Shown here piece by piece: positions 54,064 through 63,405 of a stretch of DNA of 64,000 nt. The first letter of the stretch is position 1, and each line of letters starts with the position of its first letter. The notes below the pieces were generated by a model. It worked only from the letters and a program-made list of their open reading frames with translations. It was not told where the DNA came from and ran no database searches. The DNA comes from Agromyces humatus. Its GTDB lineage: Bacteria; Actinomycetota; Actinomycetes; Actinomycetales; Microbacteriaceae. Position numbers and translations under genes: made by a program. The stretch covers positions 372,001 to 436,000 of the forward strand of contig NZ_JAJQPD010000003.1 in NCBI RefSeq assembly GCF_021228295.1, written 5' to 3'.

Positions 54064-54113
54064 TTGACGCGATCCGGACACCGCGCTATCTTCGCTCTTG
54101 CTAAACGATTAAC
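54064..54113 (+). promoter_or_regulatory. Promoter and LacI-type operator of the second sugar importer
   Basis: TTGACG (54064-54069), exactly 17 bp, then TATCTT (54087-54092) make a good promoter. GCTAAACGATTAAC (54100-54113), an imperfect CG-centred palindrome (10 of 14 positions symmetric), lies at the predicted start point. This is typical of LacI repression and is most likely bound by the regulator at 57325. Confidence 0.65.
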
Positions 54114-54170
54114 ATCTTCGTCAAGCCCCATCTGTCCCCGTCCGCAAGGTCTTCACACAGAGAGAGAATC

Positions 54171-55439
54171 ATGCTCCGTACCACCACCGGTCGCACCGTC
54201 GCGGCCCTCGCTGCTTCCGCGGCGGCACTGCTCGCCCTGAGCGCCTGTTCGTCGGGTTCCGGCACGAGCTCATCCGACGACGTCACGATCTCGTACGGCA
54301 TCTGGGACCAGAACCAGCAGCCCGCCATGGAGGAGATCGCCGAAGCATTCACGGCCGAGCACCCGAACGTCACCGTCGAGATCCAGCTCACGCCGTACAA
54401 GGAGTACTTCACCAAGCTCCAGACCTCGGTGTCGGGCGGCGCCGCCCCCGACGTGTTCTGGATGAACGGACCCAACTTCCAGCTCTACGCATCGAACGGC
54501 GTGATCGCGCCGCTCGACGACCAGGGCGTCGAGGCATCCGACTACCCGCAGGGCCTCATCGACCTCTATACCTACGACGGATCGCTCTACGGGGTGCCGA
54601 AGGACTTCGACACCGTCGCCCTCTGGTACAACACCGAGCTGTTCGACGCCGCCGGGGTCGAGTACCCGAGTGCGGGCTGGACGTGGGACGACCTGAAGGC
54701 CGCCGCGGCGAAGCTCTCCGACCCGGCCGCCGGCGTCTACGGCATCACCGCCACCCAGTACGGCCAGGAGAACTACTACAACTCCATCGCCCAGGCCGGC
54801 GGCGAGGTCATCAGCGCCGACGGCACCGAGTCGGGCTACGGCAGCTCAGAGGCGCTCGAGGGCATCACGCTCTGGACGGACCTCATCGCTGCGGGGTCAT
54901 CGCCGACCGCACAGCAGATGACCGACACCGCAGCCGAGGACTTCTTCATCTCGGGCAAGGCGGCCATGTTCCAGAACGGCTCGTGGGCCGCGATCGCGTA
55001 CGCCGAGAACCCCGACCTCGCCGAGAAGGTGAACGTCGCACCGCTGCCCGCGGGTGCCGACGGCAACCAGAGCGTCATCCACGGCATCGGCAACGTCGCG
55101 AACGCGAAGAGCACCAACCTCGACATCGCCAAGGAGTTCGCCGCGTTCGCGAGCGGCGAGCAGGCCGCCGCGATCCAGTCCGAGTCGGGCACCGTGATCC
55201 CCGCCTTCAACGGATCGCAGCAGGCCTGGGTCGACGCGCTCCCGCAGTACGACCTTCAGGTCTACATCGATGCCCTCGAGAGCGCCGTGCCATACCCCGT
55301 GTCGAAGAACACCGCGGCATGGACCGCCCTCGAGAGCGAGATCCTCTCGCAGGTCTGGGCCGGAACGGTCTCGCCCGAGGACGGCCTGACGCAGCTCGCC
55401 GAAGAGATGCAGGCGGCACTCGACGCGGAGTCGGAGTAG
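54171..55439 (+). CDS. Sugar ABC transporter substrate-binding lipoprotein (family 1)
   Basis: A 422-aa lipoprotein with lipobox LSAC (Cys25) followed by a Ser/Gly linker. The mature part (VTISYGIWDQNQQPAMEEIAEAFTAEHPNVTVEIQLTPYKEYFTKLQTSVSGGAAPDVFWMNGPNF) is typical of CUT1 oligosaccharide-binding proteins. The exact sugar is not readable. First gene of a four-gene operon with tight or overlapping junctions. Confidence 0.9.
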   Translation: MLRTTTGRTVAALAASAAALLALSACSSGSGTSSSDDVTISYGIWDQNQQPAMEEIAEAFTAEHPNVTVEIQLTPYKEYFTKLQTSVSGGAAPDVFWMNGPNFQLYASNGVIAPLDDQGVEASDYPQGLIDLYTYDGSLYGVPKDFDTVALWYNTELFDAAGVEYPSAGWTWDDLKAAAAKLSDPAAGVYGITATQYGQENYYNSIAQAGGEVISADGTESGYGSSEALEGITLWTDLIAAGSSPTAQQMTDTAAEDFFISGKAAMFQNGSWAAIAYAENPDLAEKVNVAPLPAGADGNQSVIHGIGNVANAKSTNLDIAKEFAAFASGEQAAAIQSESGTVIPAFNGSQQAWVDALPQYDLQVYIDALESAVPYPVSKNTAAWTALESEILSQVWAGTVSPEDGLTQLAEEMQAALDAESE

Positions 55440-55443
55440 TCGC

Positions 55444-56418
55444 ATGAGCGACCTGATCGCGCAGCGCACCGCGGCGCCGATCGCCGAGCTCGACGGGGGG
55501 CGGCCCGGTGCGGCCGCCCCCGCGCCCCGGCGCCGCCGCCGGGGACCCGGCCAGTCGGGTTGGTGGGCCCTCGTCTTCATCGGGCCCACCGCCGTCGGGC
55601 TGTTGGCGTTCTACCTCTGGCCGACGGTGCGCACGTTCATCCTGTCGTTCACCAAGTCGGGGCCGTTCGGCGGCTCGGAGTTCGTCGGGCTCGACAACTA
55701 CGTGCGACTCCTCGAAGATCCCGAGCTCATCGGCGCGCTCCGGAACACGGCCGTCTACACGGTCCTCGTGCTCGTCGGCATCCCGATCGCCGTGGGCATC
55801 GCAGCGCTCCTGAACACCACCGGCCTTCGGGGCCGCGGCATCTACCGCACCCTCTACTTCATCCCCGTCGTCACGATGCCGGCGGCGATCGCGCTCGTAT
55901 GGCGCATGATCTACAACGGCGACTACGGCGTGCTCAACGAGGTGCTCGGCGTCTTCGGCATCCCGGGCAACAGCTGGCTCACCGACCCGACCACGGCCCT
56001 GGTCTCGATCGCCGTCGTCGGCATCTGGGCCGGCCTCGGCACGAACATCGTGATCTTCCTCGCCGGGCTGCAGGGCATCCCCGACACCGTGATGGAGGCG
56101 GCCGACCTCGACGGCGCCGGCCCGGTGCGCAAGTTCGTCTCGATCACGATCCCGCTGCTCTCACCGAGCATCTTCTTCGTGAGCGTCATCAGCGTGATCG
56201 GGGCGCTGCAGGTGTTCGACCTCATCTACATGATGCTCGGCCAGAACAATCCGGCGATGCCGAACACCCGGACGATCGTCTACCTCTTCTACGAGGCGGG
56301 CTTCCTCGACAACGAGCGCGGGTATGCGGCGGCCATCGCCTTCCTCCTGCTCGTCATCATCCTCGTCCTCACCGTCGTGCAGTTCCGGCTGCAGAAGAAG
56401 TGGGTGCACTATGAGTGA
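55444..56418 (+). CDS. Sugar ABC transporter permease (MalF-like)
   Basis: A 324-aa CUT1 permease. A Pro/Arg-rich N-terminus leads to about 6 helices (WWALVFIGPTAVGLLAFYLWPTV). The EAA loop DTVMEAADLDGAGPVRKFVSITIPLLSPSIFFV contacts the ATPase. Starts 4 bp after the binding-protein stop. No ATPase gene is present, so a shared MsiK-type ATPase elsewhere is expected, as is usual in actinobacteria. Confidence 0.92.
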   Translation: MSDLIAQRTAAPIAELDGGRPGAAAPAPRRRRRGPGQSGWWALVFIGPTAVGLLAFYLWPTVRTFILSFTKSGPFGGSEFVGLDNYVRLLEDPELIGALRNTAVYTVLVLVGIPIAVGIAALLNTTGLRGRGIYRTLYFIPVVTMPAAIALVWRMIYNGDYGVLNEVLGVFGIPGNSWLTDPTTALVSIAVVGIWAGLGTNIVIFLAGLQGIPDTVMEAADLDGAGPVRKFVSITIPLLSPSIFFVSVISVIGALQVFDLIYMMLGQNNPAMPNTRTIVYLFYEAGFLDNERGYAAAIAFLLLVIILVLTVVQFRLQKKWVHYE

Positions 56419-57328
56419 CCTGACCCTGACCGAAGACCTGTCGACCCGAGCGGTCGTCGCGGGACCGACCACCCCCGCGGCATCCGCTTCGCCCGTTCGT
56501 CGCGGGCGACGCACCGGAGGCGGCAACTGGATCGTGCACCTCCTGCTCGGCTTCGGCGCCGTCGTGATGGTGTTCCCGTTCGTGTGGCAGGCCCTCACCG
56601 CGTTCAAGACGTTCCAGGACTCGGTGCAGGTGCCGCCCGTGGTCATCCCCGACCCGTGGGTGTTCACCAACTTCGTCGAGGTGTTCGACTCGATGCCGTT
56701 CGCCCAGATGTTCGCGAACTCGGTCCTGCTCACCATCGGCCGCACCGTCGGGCAGGTCATCCTGTGCACGATGGCGGGCTACGCATTCGCCCGCATCCCG
56801 TTCAGGGGGCGCAACGTCGTGTTCGTCGTGTTCCTCTCGGTGCTCATGGTGCCGTCGCAGCTGTACCTGCTGCCGCAGTACGAGATCATCCAGTCGCTCG
56901 GCTGGCTGAACACCCTGCAGGCGCTCATCGTGCCCGGCATCTTCAGCGCCTTCGGCACGTTCCTCATGCGCCAGTTCTTCATGTCGATGCCGGTCGAGCT
57001 CGAAGAGGCGGCCCGCATCGACGGGGCCAACCCGTGGCAGACGTTCTGGCGGGTCATGGTGCCGCTCGCGAAGCCCGGCATCATCGCGCTCACCGTGTTC
57101 ACCGTGCTGTGGTCGTGGAACGACCTGCTGTGGCCGCTCGTCGTGACGACCGACCCCGAGAAGATGCCGCTCTCGGTGGGTCTGTCGCAGCTCGTCGGCC
57201 TGCACGGCACTGACTACCCTGTGCTCATGGCCGGCGCACTGCTCGCGACGCTGCCGATGCTGATCACGTTCATGATCCTGCAGAAGCAGTTCATCCAGGG
57301 CATCGCGTTCTCCGGGACGAAGGGGTGA
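56411..57328 (+). CDS. Sugar ABC transporter permease (MalG-like)
   Basis: A 305-aa partner permease with about 6 helices and the EAA loop PVELEEAARIDGANPWQTFWRVMVPLAKPGIIALTVFTVLWSWNDLLWPL. ATG 56411 overlaps the MalF-like gene by 8 bp. The long open frame upstream is only a shadow. Its stop overlaps the GTG of the LacI gene (GTGA). Confidence 0.92.
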   Translation: MSDLTLTEDLSTRAVVAGPTTPAASASPVRRGRRTGGGNWIVHLLLGFGAVVMVFPFVWQALTAFKTFQDSVQVPPVVIPDPWVFTNFVEVFDSMPFAQMFANSVLLTIGRTVGQVILCTMAGYAFARIPFRGRNVVFVVFLSVLMVPSQLYLLPQYEIIQSLGWLNTLQALIVPGIFSAFGTFLMRQFFMSMPVELEEAARIDGANPWQTFWRVMVPLAKPGIIALTVFTVLWSWNDLLWPLVVTTDPEKMPLSVGLSQLVGLHGTDYPVLMAGALLATLPMLITFMILQKQFIQGIAFSGTKG

Positions 57329-58455
57329 CGCGGATGACGCAGGCGAACGAGTCCGACCGCGACCGCGCGACGCGATCGACCGGTGCGAACGGTACCGGCG
57401 CGAACGGCGCCGCGCGCCGCCGGCCCACGCTTCGCATGGTCGCCGACCTCGCCGGGGTCTCGACCGCCACCGTCTCGTACGTGTTCTCGGGTCGGGGCGG
57501 CGGCGGTTCGGGCGTCGCCGAGCACACGGCCGCGCGCGTGCACGCCGCCGCCCGCGAGCTGAACTACCGGCCGAACCGTGCCGCGCGCACGATCCGTACG
57601 GGTCGCAGCGACACCGTGCAGCTCTCGCTGCACATGCTGAGCGACCCGTGGTCGCTCGCCGTCGCCGCGGCGGTCAACGAGGAGGCGAACCGGCACGGGC
57701 TCACGACGCTGATCCTCGCCGACGGCGACTGGTACGCCGCGCTCGACCGTGTCGAGAGCGACGTCGCCTACCTCGACGGGGCGGTCGACACCGACGACGG
57801 CAAGCGCAAGCTCGCCTCGCTCGTGGAGCGCGGCCAGCGGCTCGTCGTGTTCTCGGAGACGCTCGAGCCCGAGGGGTACGACGTGATCCGCTCCGACGCG
57901 ATTCCCGGCTGCCACCTCGCGATGGACCACCTGCTCGAACGCCACACGGCGATCGGATGCCTCGTCGCCGAGGCCGCGTTCAGGGCGACGGGCCGTTCGC
58001 GATACACGCCATACGTCGAACGCCTGCGGTCGCGCGGACTGCCGGTGATCCCGTCGCACACCGCGACCTTCACCGAGACGCAGGCGAGCGCGTTCACTGC
58101 AGCGGTCACGCTGCTCTCGCAGCCTGAGCGGCCGACCGCGATCTACGCCACGACCGACTTCGCCGCGATCGCGGCGATCAACGCGGCGCACATGCTCGGG
58201 CTTCGGGTGCCGCACGACGTCGCCGTCATCGGTGTCGGCAACACGCCCGATGCCCGCCTCGTCTCGCCCACGCTGACCACCGTCGGCCCGACCGACTTCT
58301 ACGAGCGGCAGGCCGAGATCATCGTCGCCCGAGCGCTCGAATCCCACACCGAGGAGCCCCGGCTCCACGACTTCCGCTGGTCGCTCGTCATGGGCGGCTC
58401 GACCGATCTCGACACGCCGCCGCGCACGCCCCGCCTGCGCGAACGCGACGCGTAA
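57325..58455 (+). CDS. LacI-family regulator of the second sugar operon
   Basis: A 376-aa protein. Its helix-turn-helix (LRMVADLAGVSTATVSYVFSGRGGGGSGVAEHTAARVHAAARELNYRPNRAARTIRTGRS) has an unusual glycine-rich insertion (RGGGGSG) in the segment after the recognition helix. The start is GTG 57325 coupled to the permease; ATG 57334 is an alternative. It is embedded in the transporter operon, so it presumably senses the imported sugar and acts at 54100-54113. Confidence 0.87.
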   Translation: MTRMTQANESDRDRATRSTGANGTGANGAARRRPTLRMVADLAGVSTATVSYVFSGRGGGGSGVAEHTAARVHAAARELNYRPNRAARTIRTGRSDTVQLSLHMLSDPWSLAVAAAVNEEANRHGLTTLILADGDWYAALDRVESDVAYLDGAVDTDDGKRKLASLVERGQRLVVFSETLEPEGYDVIRSDAIPGCHLAMDHLLERHTAIGCLVAEAAFRATGRSRYTPYVERLRSRGLPVIPSHTATFTETQASAFTAAVTLLSQPERPTAIYATTDFAAIAAINAAHMLGLRVPHDVAVIGVGNTPDARLVSPTLTTVGPTDFYERQAEIIVARALESHTEEPRLHDFRWSLVMGGSTDLDTPPRTPRLRERDA

Positions 58456-58477
58456 CCCCCTGAAGGAGCACCACCCC

Positions 58478-59695
58478 GTGGATCTGAACATCGGCATCGT
58501 CGGCTTCGGCGCGCGCGCCTCACTCTGGACCGAGGCACATCGTCCGGGCCGCGGCTCCCGCGTCGTCGCCGTCTGCGACCCCGCCGAGCGCGCCCGCGCC
58601 GACGCGCGCACGGCGCTGCCCGAGGCATCCGTCACCGAATCGCTCGACGAGCTGCTCGCGATGGGACTCGACGCCGTCATGGTGCTGACCCCCGACCACC
58701 AGCACGCGCCCGTCGCGATCGCCGCGCTCGAGGCCGGCGTGCCGGTGTTCTGCGAGAAGCCGCTCGCAGTGACCGTCGGCGACGCCGACGCGATCCTCGA
58801 GACCGCGCGCCGCACCGGCACCAAGCTCTACGTGGGCCACAACATGCGGCACATGTCGGTCGTGGTGCTCATGCGCCGGCTCATCCACCAGGGGCGCATC
58901 GGCGAGGTGAAGGCCATCTGGTGCCGCCACTTCGTCGGCAACGGCGGCGACTACTACTTCAAGGACTGGCACGCCGAGCGCGAGAAGACCACCGGCCTGC
59001 TGCTGCAGAAGGGCGCGCACGATCTCGATGTCATCCATTGGCTTGCGGGCGCGTACACGACCGAGGTGCAGGCGATGGGGTCGCTGAGCGTCTACGGCGA
59101 CGTCGGCGACCGGCGCGACCGGTCGGGCGAGCGTATGCGCGACTGGTTCAGCCTCGACAACTGGCCCCCGGCCGCGCAGACGGGGCTCAACCCCGTGATC
59201 GACGTCGAGGACATCTCGATGGTGAACCTGCGGCTCGGCAACGGCGTGCTCGCCTCGTACCAGCAATGCCACTTCACGCCCGACTACTGGCGCAACTACA
59301 CGGTGATCGGCACCGAGGGTCGCATCGAGAACTTCGGGGATGTCTCGGGGTCGGAGGTGCGGCTCTGGAATCGGCGTCACCACGGGGCGGCGCCCGCCGA
59401 CGAGACCTTCATCGTGCCCGAGTCGCCCGAGGATGTCGGTCACGACGGCGCCGATGCGCTGCTCGTCGCCGAGTTCCTGCGATTCGTGCGCGACGGCGGG
59501 CTCACCGAGACCTCGCCGGTGGCCGCGCGCGAGGCGGTCGCGGTCGGCATCCGTGCGACGGAGTCGCTGCGCGGCGACGGGGGCTCGCTCGCCGTGCCGC
59601 CGCTCGAGCCCGACCTCGTCGCCTACTTCGAGGGCGGTCAGGTCGAGTCGGCAGCGCTGGGTCGTCTGATCGACTCGCGCCGCTACGATGGCTGA
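58478..59695 (+). CDS. Gfo/Idh/MocA-family oxidoreductase
   Basis: A 405-aa NAD(P)-dependent sugar or inositol dehydrogenase: Rossmann start [15 protein letters not shown], family motif [20 protein letters not shown] and active-site region [18 protein letters not shown] with Lys and His. GTG 58478 has GAAGGAG 9 bp before it. It lies 22 bp after the LacI gene, so it probably oxidises the sugar imported by 54171-57328. Confidence 0.88.
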   Translation: MDLNIGIVGFGARASLWTEAHRPGRGSRVVAVCDPAERARADARTALPEASVTESLDELLAMGLDAVMVLTPDHQHAPVAIAALEAGVPVFCEKPLAVTVGDADAILETARRTGTKLYVGHNMRHMSVVVLMRRLIHQGRIGEVKAIWCRHFVGNGGDYYFKDWHAEREKTTGLLLQKGAHDLDVIHWLAGAYTTEVQAMGSLSVYGDVGDRRDRSGERMRDWFSLDNWPPAAQTGLNPVIDVEDISMVNLRLGNGVLASYQQCHFTPDYWRNYTVIGTEGRIENFGDVSGSEVRLWNRRHHGAAPADETFIVPESPEDVGHDGADALLVAEFLRFVRDGGLTETSPVAAREAVAVGIRATESLRGDGGSLAVPPLEPDLVAYFEGGQVESAALGRLIDSRRYDG

Positions 59696-59778
59696 GTCAT
59701 CCGGCGCACCCACCGGACCACCCGCATGAACCGCCGCACCCAGCGGTTCGTGCGCCGAACAACGGAGTTCTCAGCACG

Positions 59779-60822
59779 ATGAAGGCCCTCTACAAACCCG
59801 CCCCCGGCGCCGGCCTCGAGTACGTCGACCGGCCCGAGCCCGAACCGGGGCCCGCCGAGGTGAAGATCCGGGTACTCCGCACGGGCATCTGCGGCACCGA
59901 CCTGCACATCGAGAAGTGGGACGACTGGGCCGCATCGACGATCGCCGCGCCGCTCGTGCCCGGGCACGAGTTCTACGGCGAGGTCGTCGAGGTCGGCGAG
60001 CTCGTGCACGACGTCGCCGTCGGCGACCACGTGTCGGGCGAGGGGCACGTCGTCTGCGGCATGTGCCGCAACTGCCGCGCGGGGCGCCGCCAGATGTGCA
60101 TCCGCACCCAGGGCCTCGGGCTGCACCGCGACGGCGCGTTCGCCGAGTACGTCGTGCTTCCCGGCGAGAACGTGTGGGTGCACCACGCGCCCGTCGATCC
60201 CGAGGTCGGCGCGATCTTCGACCCGTTCGGCAACGCGGTGCACACCGCCCTCGCGTTCTCGGTCGTGGGCGAAGACGTGCTCGTCACGGGCTGCGGCCCC
60301 ATCGGCCTGATGTCGATCGCGGTCGCCCGCCACGTCGGTGCCCGCTTCATCGTCGCCTCCGACGTGTCGCCCGCGCGGCTCGAGCTCGCGCTCGCCATGG
60401 GCGCCGACGCCGTCGTCGATGTCTCGGGCGAACGCATCCGCGACGTGCAGCCGCGGCTCGGCATGCGCGAGGGCTTCGATGTCGGCTTCGAGATGAGCGG
60501 GTCGCCTCGAGCGCTGCCCGAGATGATCGAGAACATGAATCACGGCGGTCGGATGGCCCTGCTCGGCCTCCCCGCCGAGCCGTACGCCGTCGACTGGGGC
60601 AAGGTGGTCACGCACATGCTCACGCTCAAGGGCATCTACGGTCGCGAGATGTTCGAGACGTGGAACTCGATGAGCGCCATGCTGCAGACGAGTTCGCAGC
60701 TGCGCTCGCGGGTGGCGTCGATCATCAGCGACCGCTACCCCGCGCGCGAGTGGCGCGCGGCATTCGACGCGGCCGCCTCGGGCGGCGCCGGCAAGGTCAT
60801 CCTCGACTGGACGGAGCTCTGA
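59779..60822 (+). CDS. tdh: L-threonine 3-dehydrogenase
   Basis: A 347-aa MDR enzyme oxidising threonine to 2-amino-3-ketobutyrate with NAD+. Tdh-specific blocks are evident: [53 protein letters not shown] (structural zinc), [16 protein letters not shown], and [19 protein letters not shown] 59779 gives the standard N-terminus MKALYKP. kbl follows after 2 bp, confirming the pathway. Confidence 0.95.
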   Translation: MKALYKPAPGAGLEYVDRPEPEPGPAEVKIRVLRTGICGTDLHIEKWDDWAASTIAAPLVPGHEFYGEVVEVGELVHDVAVGDHVSGEGHVVCGMCRNCRAGRRQMCIRTQGLGLHRDGAFAEYVVLPGENVWVHHAPVDPEVGAIFDPFGNAVHTALAFSVVGEDVLVTGCGPIGLMSIAVARHVGARFIVASDVSPARLELALAMGADAVVDVSGERIRDVQPRLGMREGFDVGFEMSGSPRALPEMIENMNHGGRMALLGLPAEPYAVDWGKVVTHMLTLKGIYGREMFETWNSMSAMLQTSSQLRSRVASIISDRYPAREWRAAFDAAASGGAGKVILDWTEL

Positions 60823-60824
60823 AC

Positions 60825-62021
60825 ATGTACGGAACGGTTCGCGACCAGCTTCGCGCCGAACTCGACGAGATCGAGGCCGCCGGCCTCACGAAGCGCGAAC
60901 GCGGCATCCACGGCCCGCAGTCCTCGCAGATCGAGGTCGCCGGGCGCGAGGTGCTGAACTTCTGCGCCAACAACTACCTCGGGCTGGCGAACGACCCGCG
61001 CATCGTCGCCGCGGCGCATCGGGGCCTCGACGAGTGGGGGTACGGCCTCGCGAGCGTGCGGTTCATCTGCGGAACGCAGGAGCTGCACCTCGAACTCGAA
61101 CGCCGGGTGTCGGAGTTCCTCGGCTACGACGACACGATCCTGTTCTCGTCGTGCTTCGATGCGAACGGCGGGGTCTTCGAGGTGCTCTTCGGGGCCGACG
61201 ACGCGATCATCAGCGATGAGCTCAACCACGCCTCGATCATCGACGGCATCCGCCTGTCGAAGGCGCAGCGGTTCCGCTACAAGAACCGCGACCTGGCCGA
61301 CCTCGAGGCGCAGCTCATCGCGGCAGCCGGCGCGCGCCGCCGCGTGATCGTCACCGACGGGGTCTTCTCGATGGACGGCTACATCGCGCCGCTCGCCGAG
61401 ATCTGCGATCTGGCCGACCGGTACGACGCGCTCGTCTTCGTCGACGACTCGCACGCCGTGGGCTTCGTCGGCGAGCACGGGCGCGGCACGCCCGAGTACT
61501 GCGGCGTCGAGGGCCGGGTCGACATCACGACCGGCACGTTCGGCAAGGCCCTCGGCGGAGCATCCGGCGGCTATGTGGCCGCGCGCGCCGAGATCGTGGC
61601 GCTGCTGCGCCAGCGCGCCCGGCCGTACCTCTTCTCGAACACGCTCGCGCCGGCGATCGTCGCCGGCACGATCGAGGCGCTGCAGCTCGTCGCGGGCTCC
61701 GGCGAGCTGCGTGACCGACTGCAGGCGAACGCGGCGCTGTTCCGTGCGCTCATGGAGGCCGAAGGCTTCGACCTGCTGCCCGGCGAGCACCCGATCGTGC
61801 CCGTCATGTTCGGTGACGCCGCGCTCACGGCTCGCATCGCCGACGCGCTGCAGGCGCGCGGTGTGTACGTGACGGCGTTCAGCTTCCCGGTGGTGCGGCG
61901 GGGACTCGCGCGGATCCGCGTGCAGCTTTCGGCCGCGCACTCCGCGGAGGAGATCCGTCGCTGCGTCCAGGCGTTCGCGGCCGCGCGCGACGAGGTGGCT
62001 GTGGGCGCCGCGGCCGAGTAG
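60825..62021 (+). CDS. kbl: Glycine C-acetyltransferase (2-amino-3-ketobutyrate CoA ligase)
   Basis: A 398-aa PLP enzyme converting 2-amino-3-ketobutyrate and CoA to glycine and acetyl-CoA. Motifs: [91 protein letters not shown], and the Schiff-base Lys241 in [14 protein letters not shown]. Adjacent to tdh. Repeat copy 3 begins 10 bp after its stop. Confidence 0.95.
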   Translation: MYGTVRDQLRAELDEIEAAGLTKRERGIHGPQSSQIEVAGREVLNFCANNYLGLANDPRIVAAAHRGLDEWGYGLASVRFICGTQELHLELERRVSEFLGYDDTILFSSCFDANGGVFEVLFGADDAIISDELNHASIIDGIRLSKAQRFRYKNRDLADLEAQLIAAAGARRRVIVTDGVFSMDGYIAPLAEICDLADRYDALVFVDDSHAVGFVGEHGRGTPEYCGVEGRVDITTGTFGKALGGASGGYVAARAEIVALLRQRARPYLFSNTLAPAIVAGTIEALQLVAGSGELRDRLQANAALFRALMEAEGFDLLPGEHPIVPVMFGDAALTARIADALQARGVYVTAFSFPVVRRGLARIRVQLSAAHSAEEIRRCVQAFAAARDEVAVGAAAE

Positions 62022-62030
62022 CCTCTCGCC

Positions 62031-62165
62031 GGCACTGTCGTTGGTCGAGGAGGCGCGCCGGCGCCGGCACTGTCGTTGGTTGAGGAGGCGCGCCTGCGCC
62101 GTCTCGAAACCCGCGCCGCGGCGATCTGGGGTTTCGAGACGCTCGCTGCGCTCGCTCCTCAACCC
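62031..62165. repeat. GGGTTGAGGAG/TCTCGAAACCC repeat, copy 3, with duplicated left arm
   Basis: A 35-bp unit containing the TTGGTYGAGGAGG left-arm motif occurs twice in tandem (62031-62065 and 62066-62100, two differences). It is followed by TCTCGAAACCC and the facing right arm GGTTTCGAGACGCTCGC...CTCCTCAACCC (to 62165). It lies between kbl and the lacI gene and probably terminates the tdh-kbl transcript. Confidence 0.8.
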
Positions 62166-62193
62166 ACGAATGCGCTGAACAGCAACCCCCGAT

Positions 62194-62205
62194 CGAATCG
62201 ATTCG
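62194..62205. promoter_or_regulatory. LacI-type operator before the regulator at 62222
   Basis: CGAATCGATTCG is a perfect 12-bp palindrome 17 bp upstream of the start codon, so autoregulation is likely. The identical core lies within the 22-bp palindrome at 53941-53962. Confidence 0.65.
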
Positions 62206-62221
62206 GCCTAGAATCGGGCGC

Positions 62222-63286
62222 ATGCAGTCCGATGAGCTCGCCCGACCCACGCTCGCCGACGTCGCGGCCCGCGCCGGCGTGTCGGCATCGACCGCCTCGC
62301 TCGCCTTCAGCGGCTCCGGCCCGGTGTCTGATGCCACCAAGGAGCGAGTGCTCGCGGCCGCCGCCGACCTCGGCTATGCGGGGCCCGACCCGCGCGCCCG
62401 GTCGCTGCGCCGCGGCCGCTCGGGCATCGTCGGCGTCGTGCTCGAGGAACGCATCCGGGATGCCTTCCTCGATCCCGTGAACATCCAGATGCTCGACGGC
62501 ATCACCGAGGGCATCGCGCCGCTCGGCGCGGGACTGCTGCTCCTGACCGACACCGGCGAGGCGGGCGGCAACGCCGTCGGCATCGAGAGCGCGCCGGTCG
62601 ACGCCGTCGTGCTCATCGGGTGCAGCCCGCGCCTGGGTCACTCGGTCGAGGCACTGCGTCGTCGCGGCATCCCGGCGGTCGCCATCGAAGGCGCGGCCGG
62701 CGAGGACATCCCCGAGATCTCGATCGACAACCGCGAGGCCACGAGGCGCGGGGCCGAGTACCTGCGCGAACTCGGGCACACGGATGTCGCGCTCGTGACA
62801 CTCCCGTTCGACGCCGACCGCACTCGGGGCGAGCTGACCCCCGAGCTCATCGCCGGAAGCACCGCCGACACCGCGAGCGAGCGGCTCGCCGGAGCCCGGC
62901 TGGTATTCCCCGACGCCGGCGGTCGCGTGGCCGCGACGAGCTCGATCGAAGAGGGCCGAGAGGCCGGGCTCACCCTGCTGGCCGACTCGGCGACCCGCCC
63001 AACGGCGATCATCGCCCAGAGCGACCTTCTGGCAGCCGGGGTCATCAACGCGGCTGAAGAGCTCGGCATCGCCGTGCCCGCCGAGCTCAGCGTGCTCGGA
63101 TTCGACGGCATCCGCGTCGACGGTTTGCAGCACGACCTCACGACGCTGGCCCAGCCTTCGGTCTCGAAGGGCAGGGCGGCCGGTGAGGCCGTCGTGCAGT
63201 TGCTCGCCGGTCGCCCGGGCGAGTCGGTGTGCTTCACGAGCACCCTGCACGTCGGCGACACGACGGCCGTGCCGCACCACCGCTGA
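62222..63286 (+). CDS. LacI-family transcriptional regulator
   Basis: A 354-aa protein. Helix-turn-helix: TLADVAARAGVSASTASLAFSGSGPVSDATKERVLAAAADLGYAGPDPRARSLRRGRS; effector domain with GVVLEERIRDAFLDPVNIQMLDGITEGI and ELSVLGFDGIRVDGLQHDLTTLAQP. ATG 62222. It is followed by a subtilase gene on the same strand but separated by about 120 bp. It may control the MFS gene at 52651-53907 because both share the operator core. Confidence 0.88.
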   Translation: MQSDELARPTLADVAARAGVSASTASLAFSGSGPVSDATKERVLAAAADLGYAGPDPRARSLRRGRSGIVGVVLEERIRDAFLDPVNIQMLDGITEGIAPLGAGLLLLTDTGEAGGNAVGIESAPVDAVVLIGCSPRLGHSVEALRRRGIPAVAIEGAAGEDIPEISIDNREATRRGAEYLRELGHTDVALVTLPFDADRTRGELTPELIAGSTADTASERLAGARLVFPDAGGRVAATSSIEEGREAGLTLLADSATRPTAIIAQSDLLAAGVINAAEELGIAVPAELSVLGFDGIRVDGLQHDLTTLAQPSVSKGRAAGEAVVQLLAGRPGESVCFTSTLHVGDTTAVPHHR

Positions 63287-63327
63287 CGCGCCGCCGCACC
63301 ACCGGTGACGCGCCGCCGCACCACCGG
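63284..63327. repeat. Two perfect tandem 22-bp units at a gene end
   Basis: The unit TGACGCGCCGCCGCACCACC plus GG occurs at 63284-63305 and 63306-63327, and its beginning again at 63328. The first unit starts with the stop codon of the LacI gene, and the last gene codons resemble the unit (GCCGCACCACCGC). It probably arose by duplication of the gene's 3' end. Confidence 0.85.
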
Positions 63328-63405
63328 TGACGCGGTTGTGCCATGTCGCACTCTGGGCATCCCACCGGGCACCGCACCGGCCGGTGGAGCGCCAGACTTC
63401 ACCGT

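Noticed and set aside
59696-59778. Possible riboswitch or leader before tdh-kbl
   Set aside because: The 83-bp gap is too short for a glycine or other known riboswitch, and no conserved core is visible.
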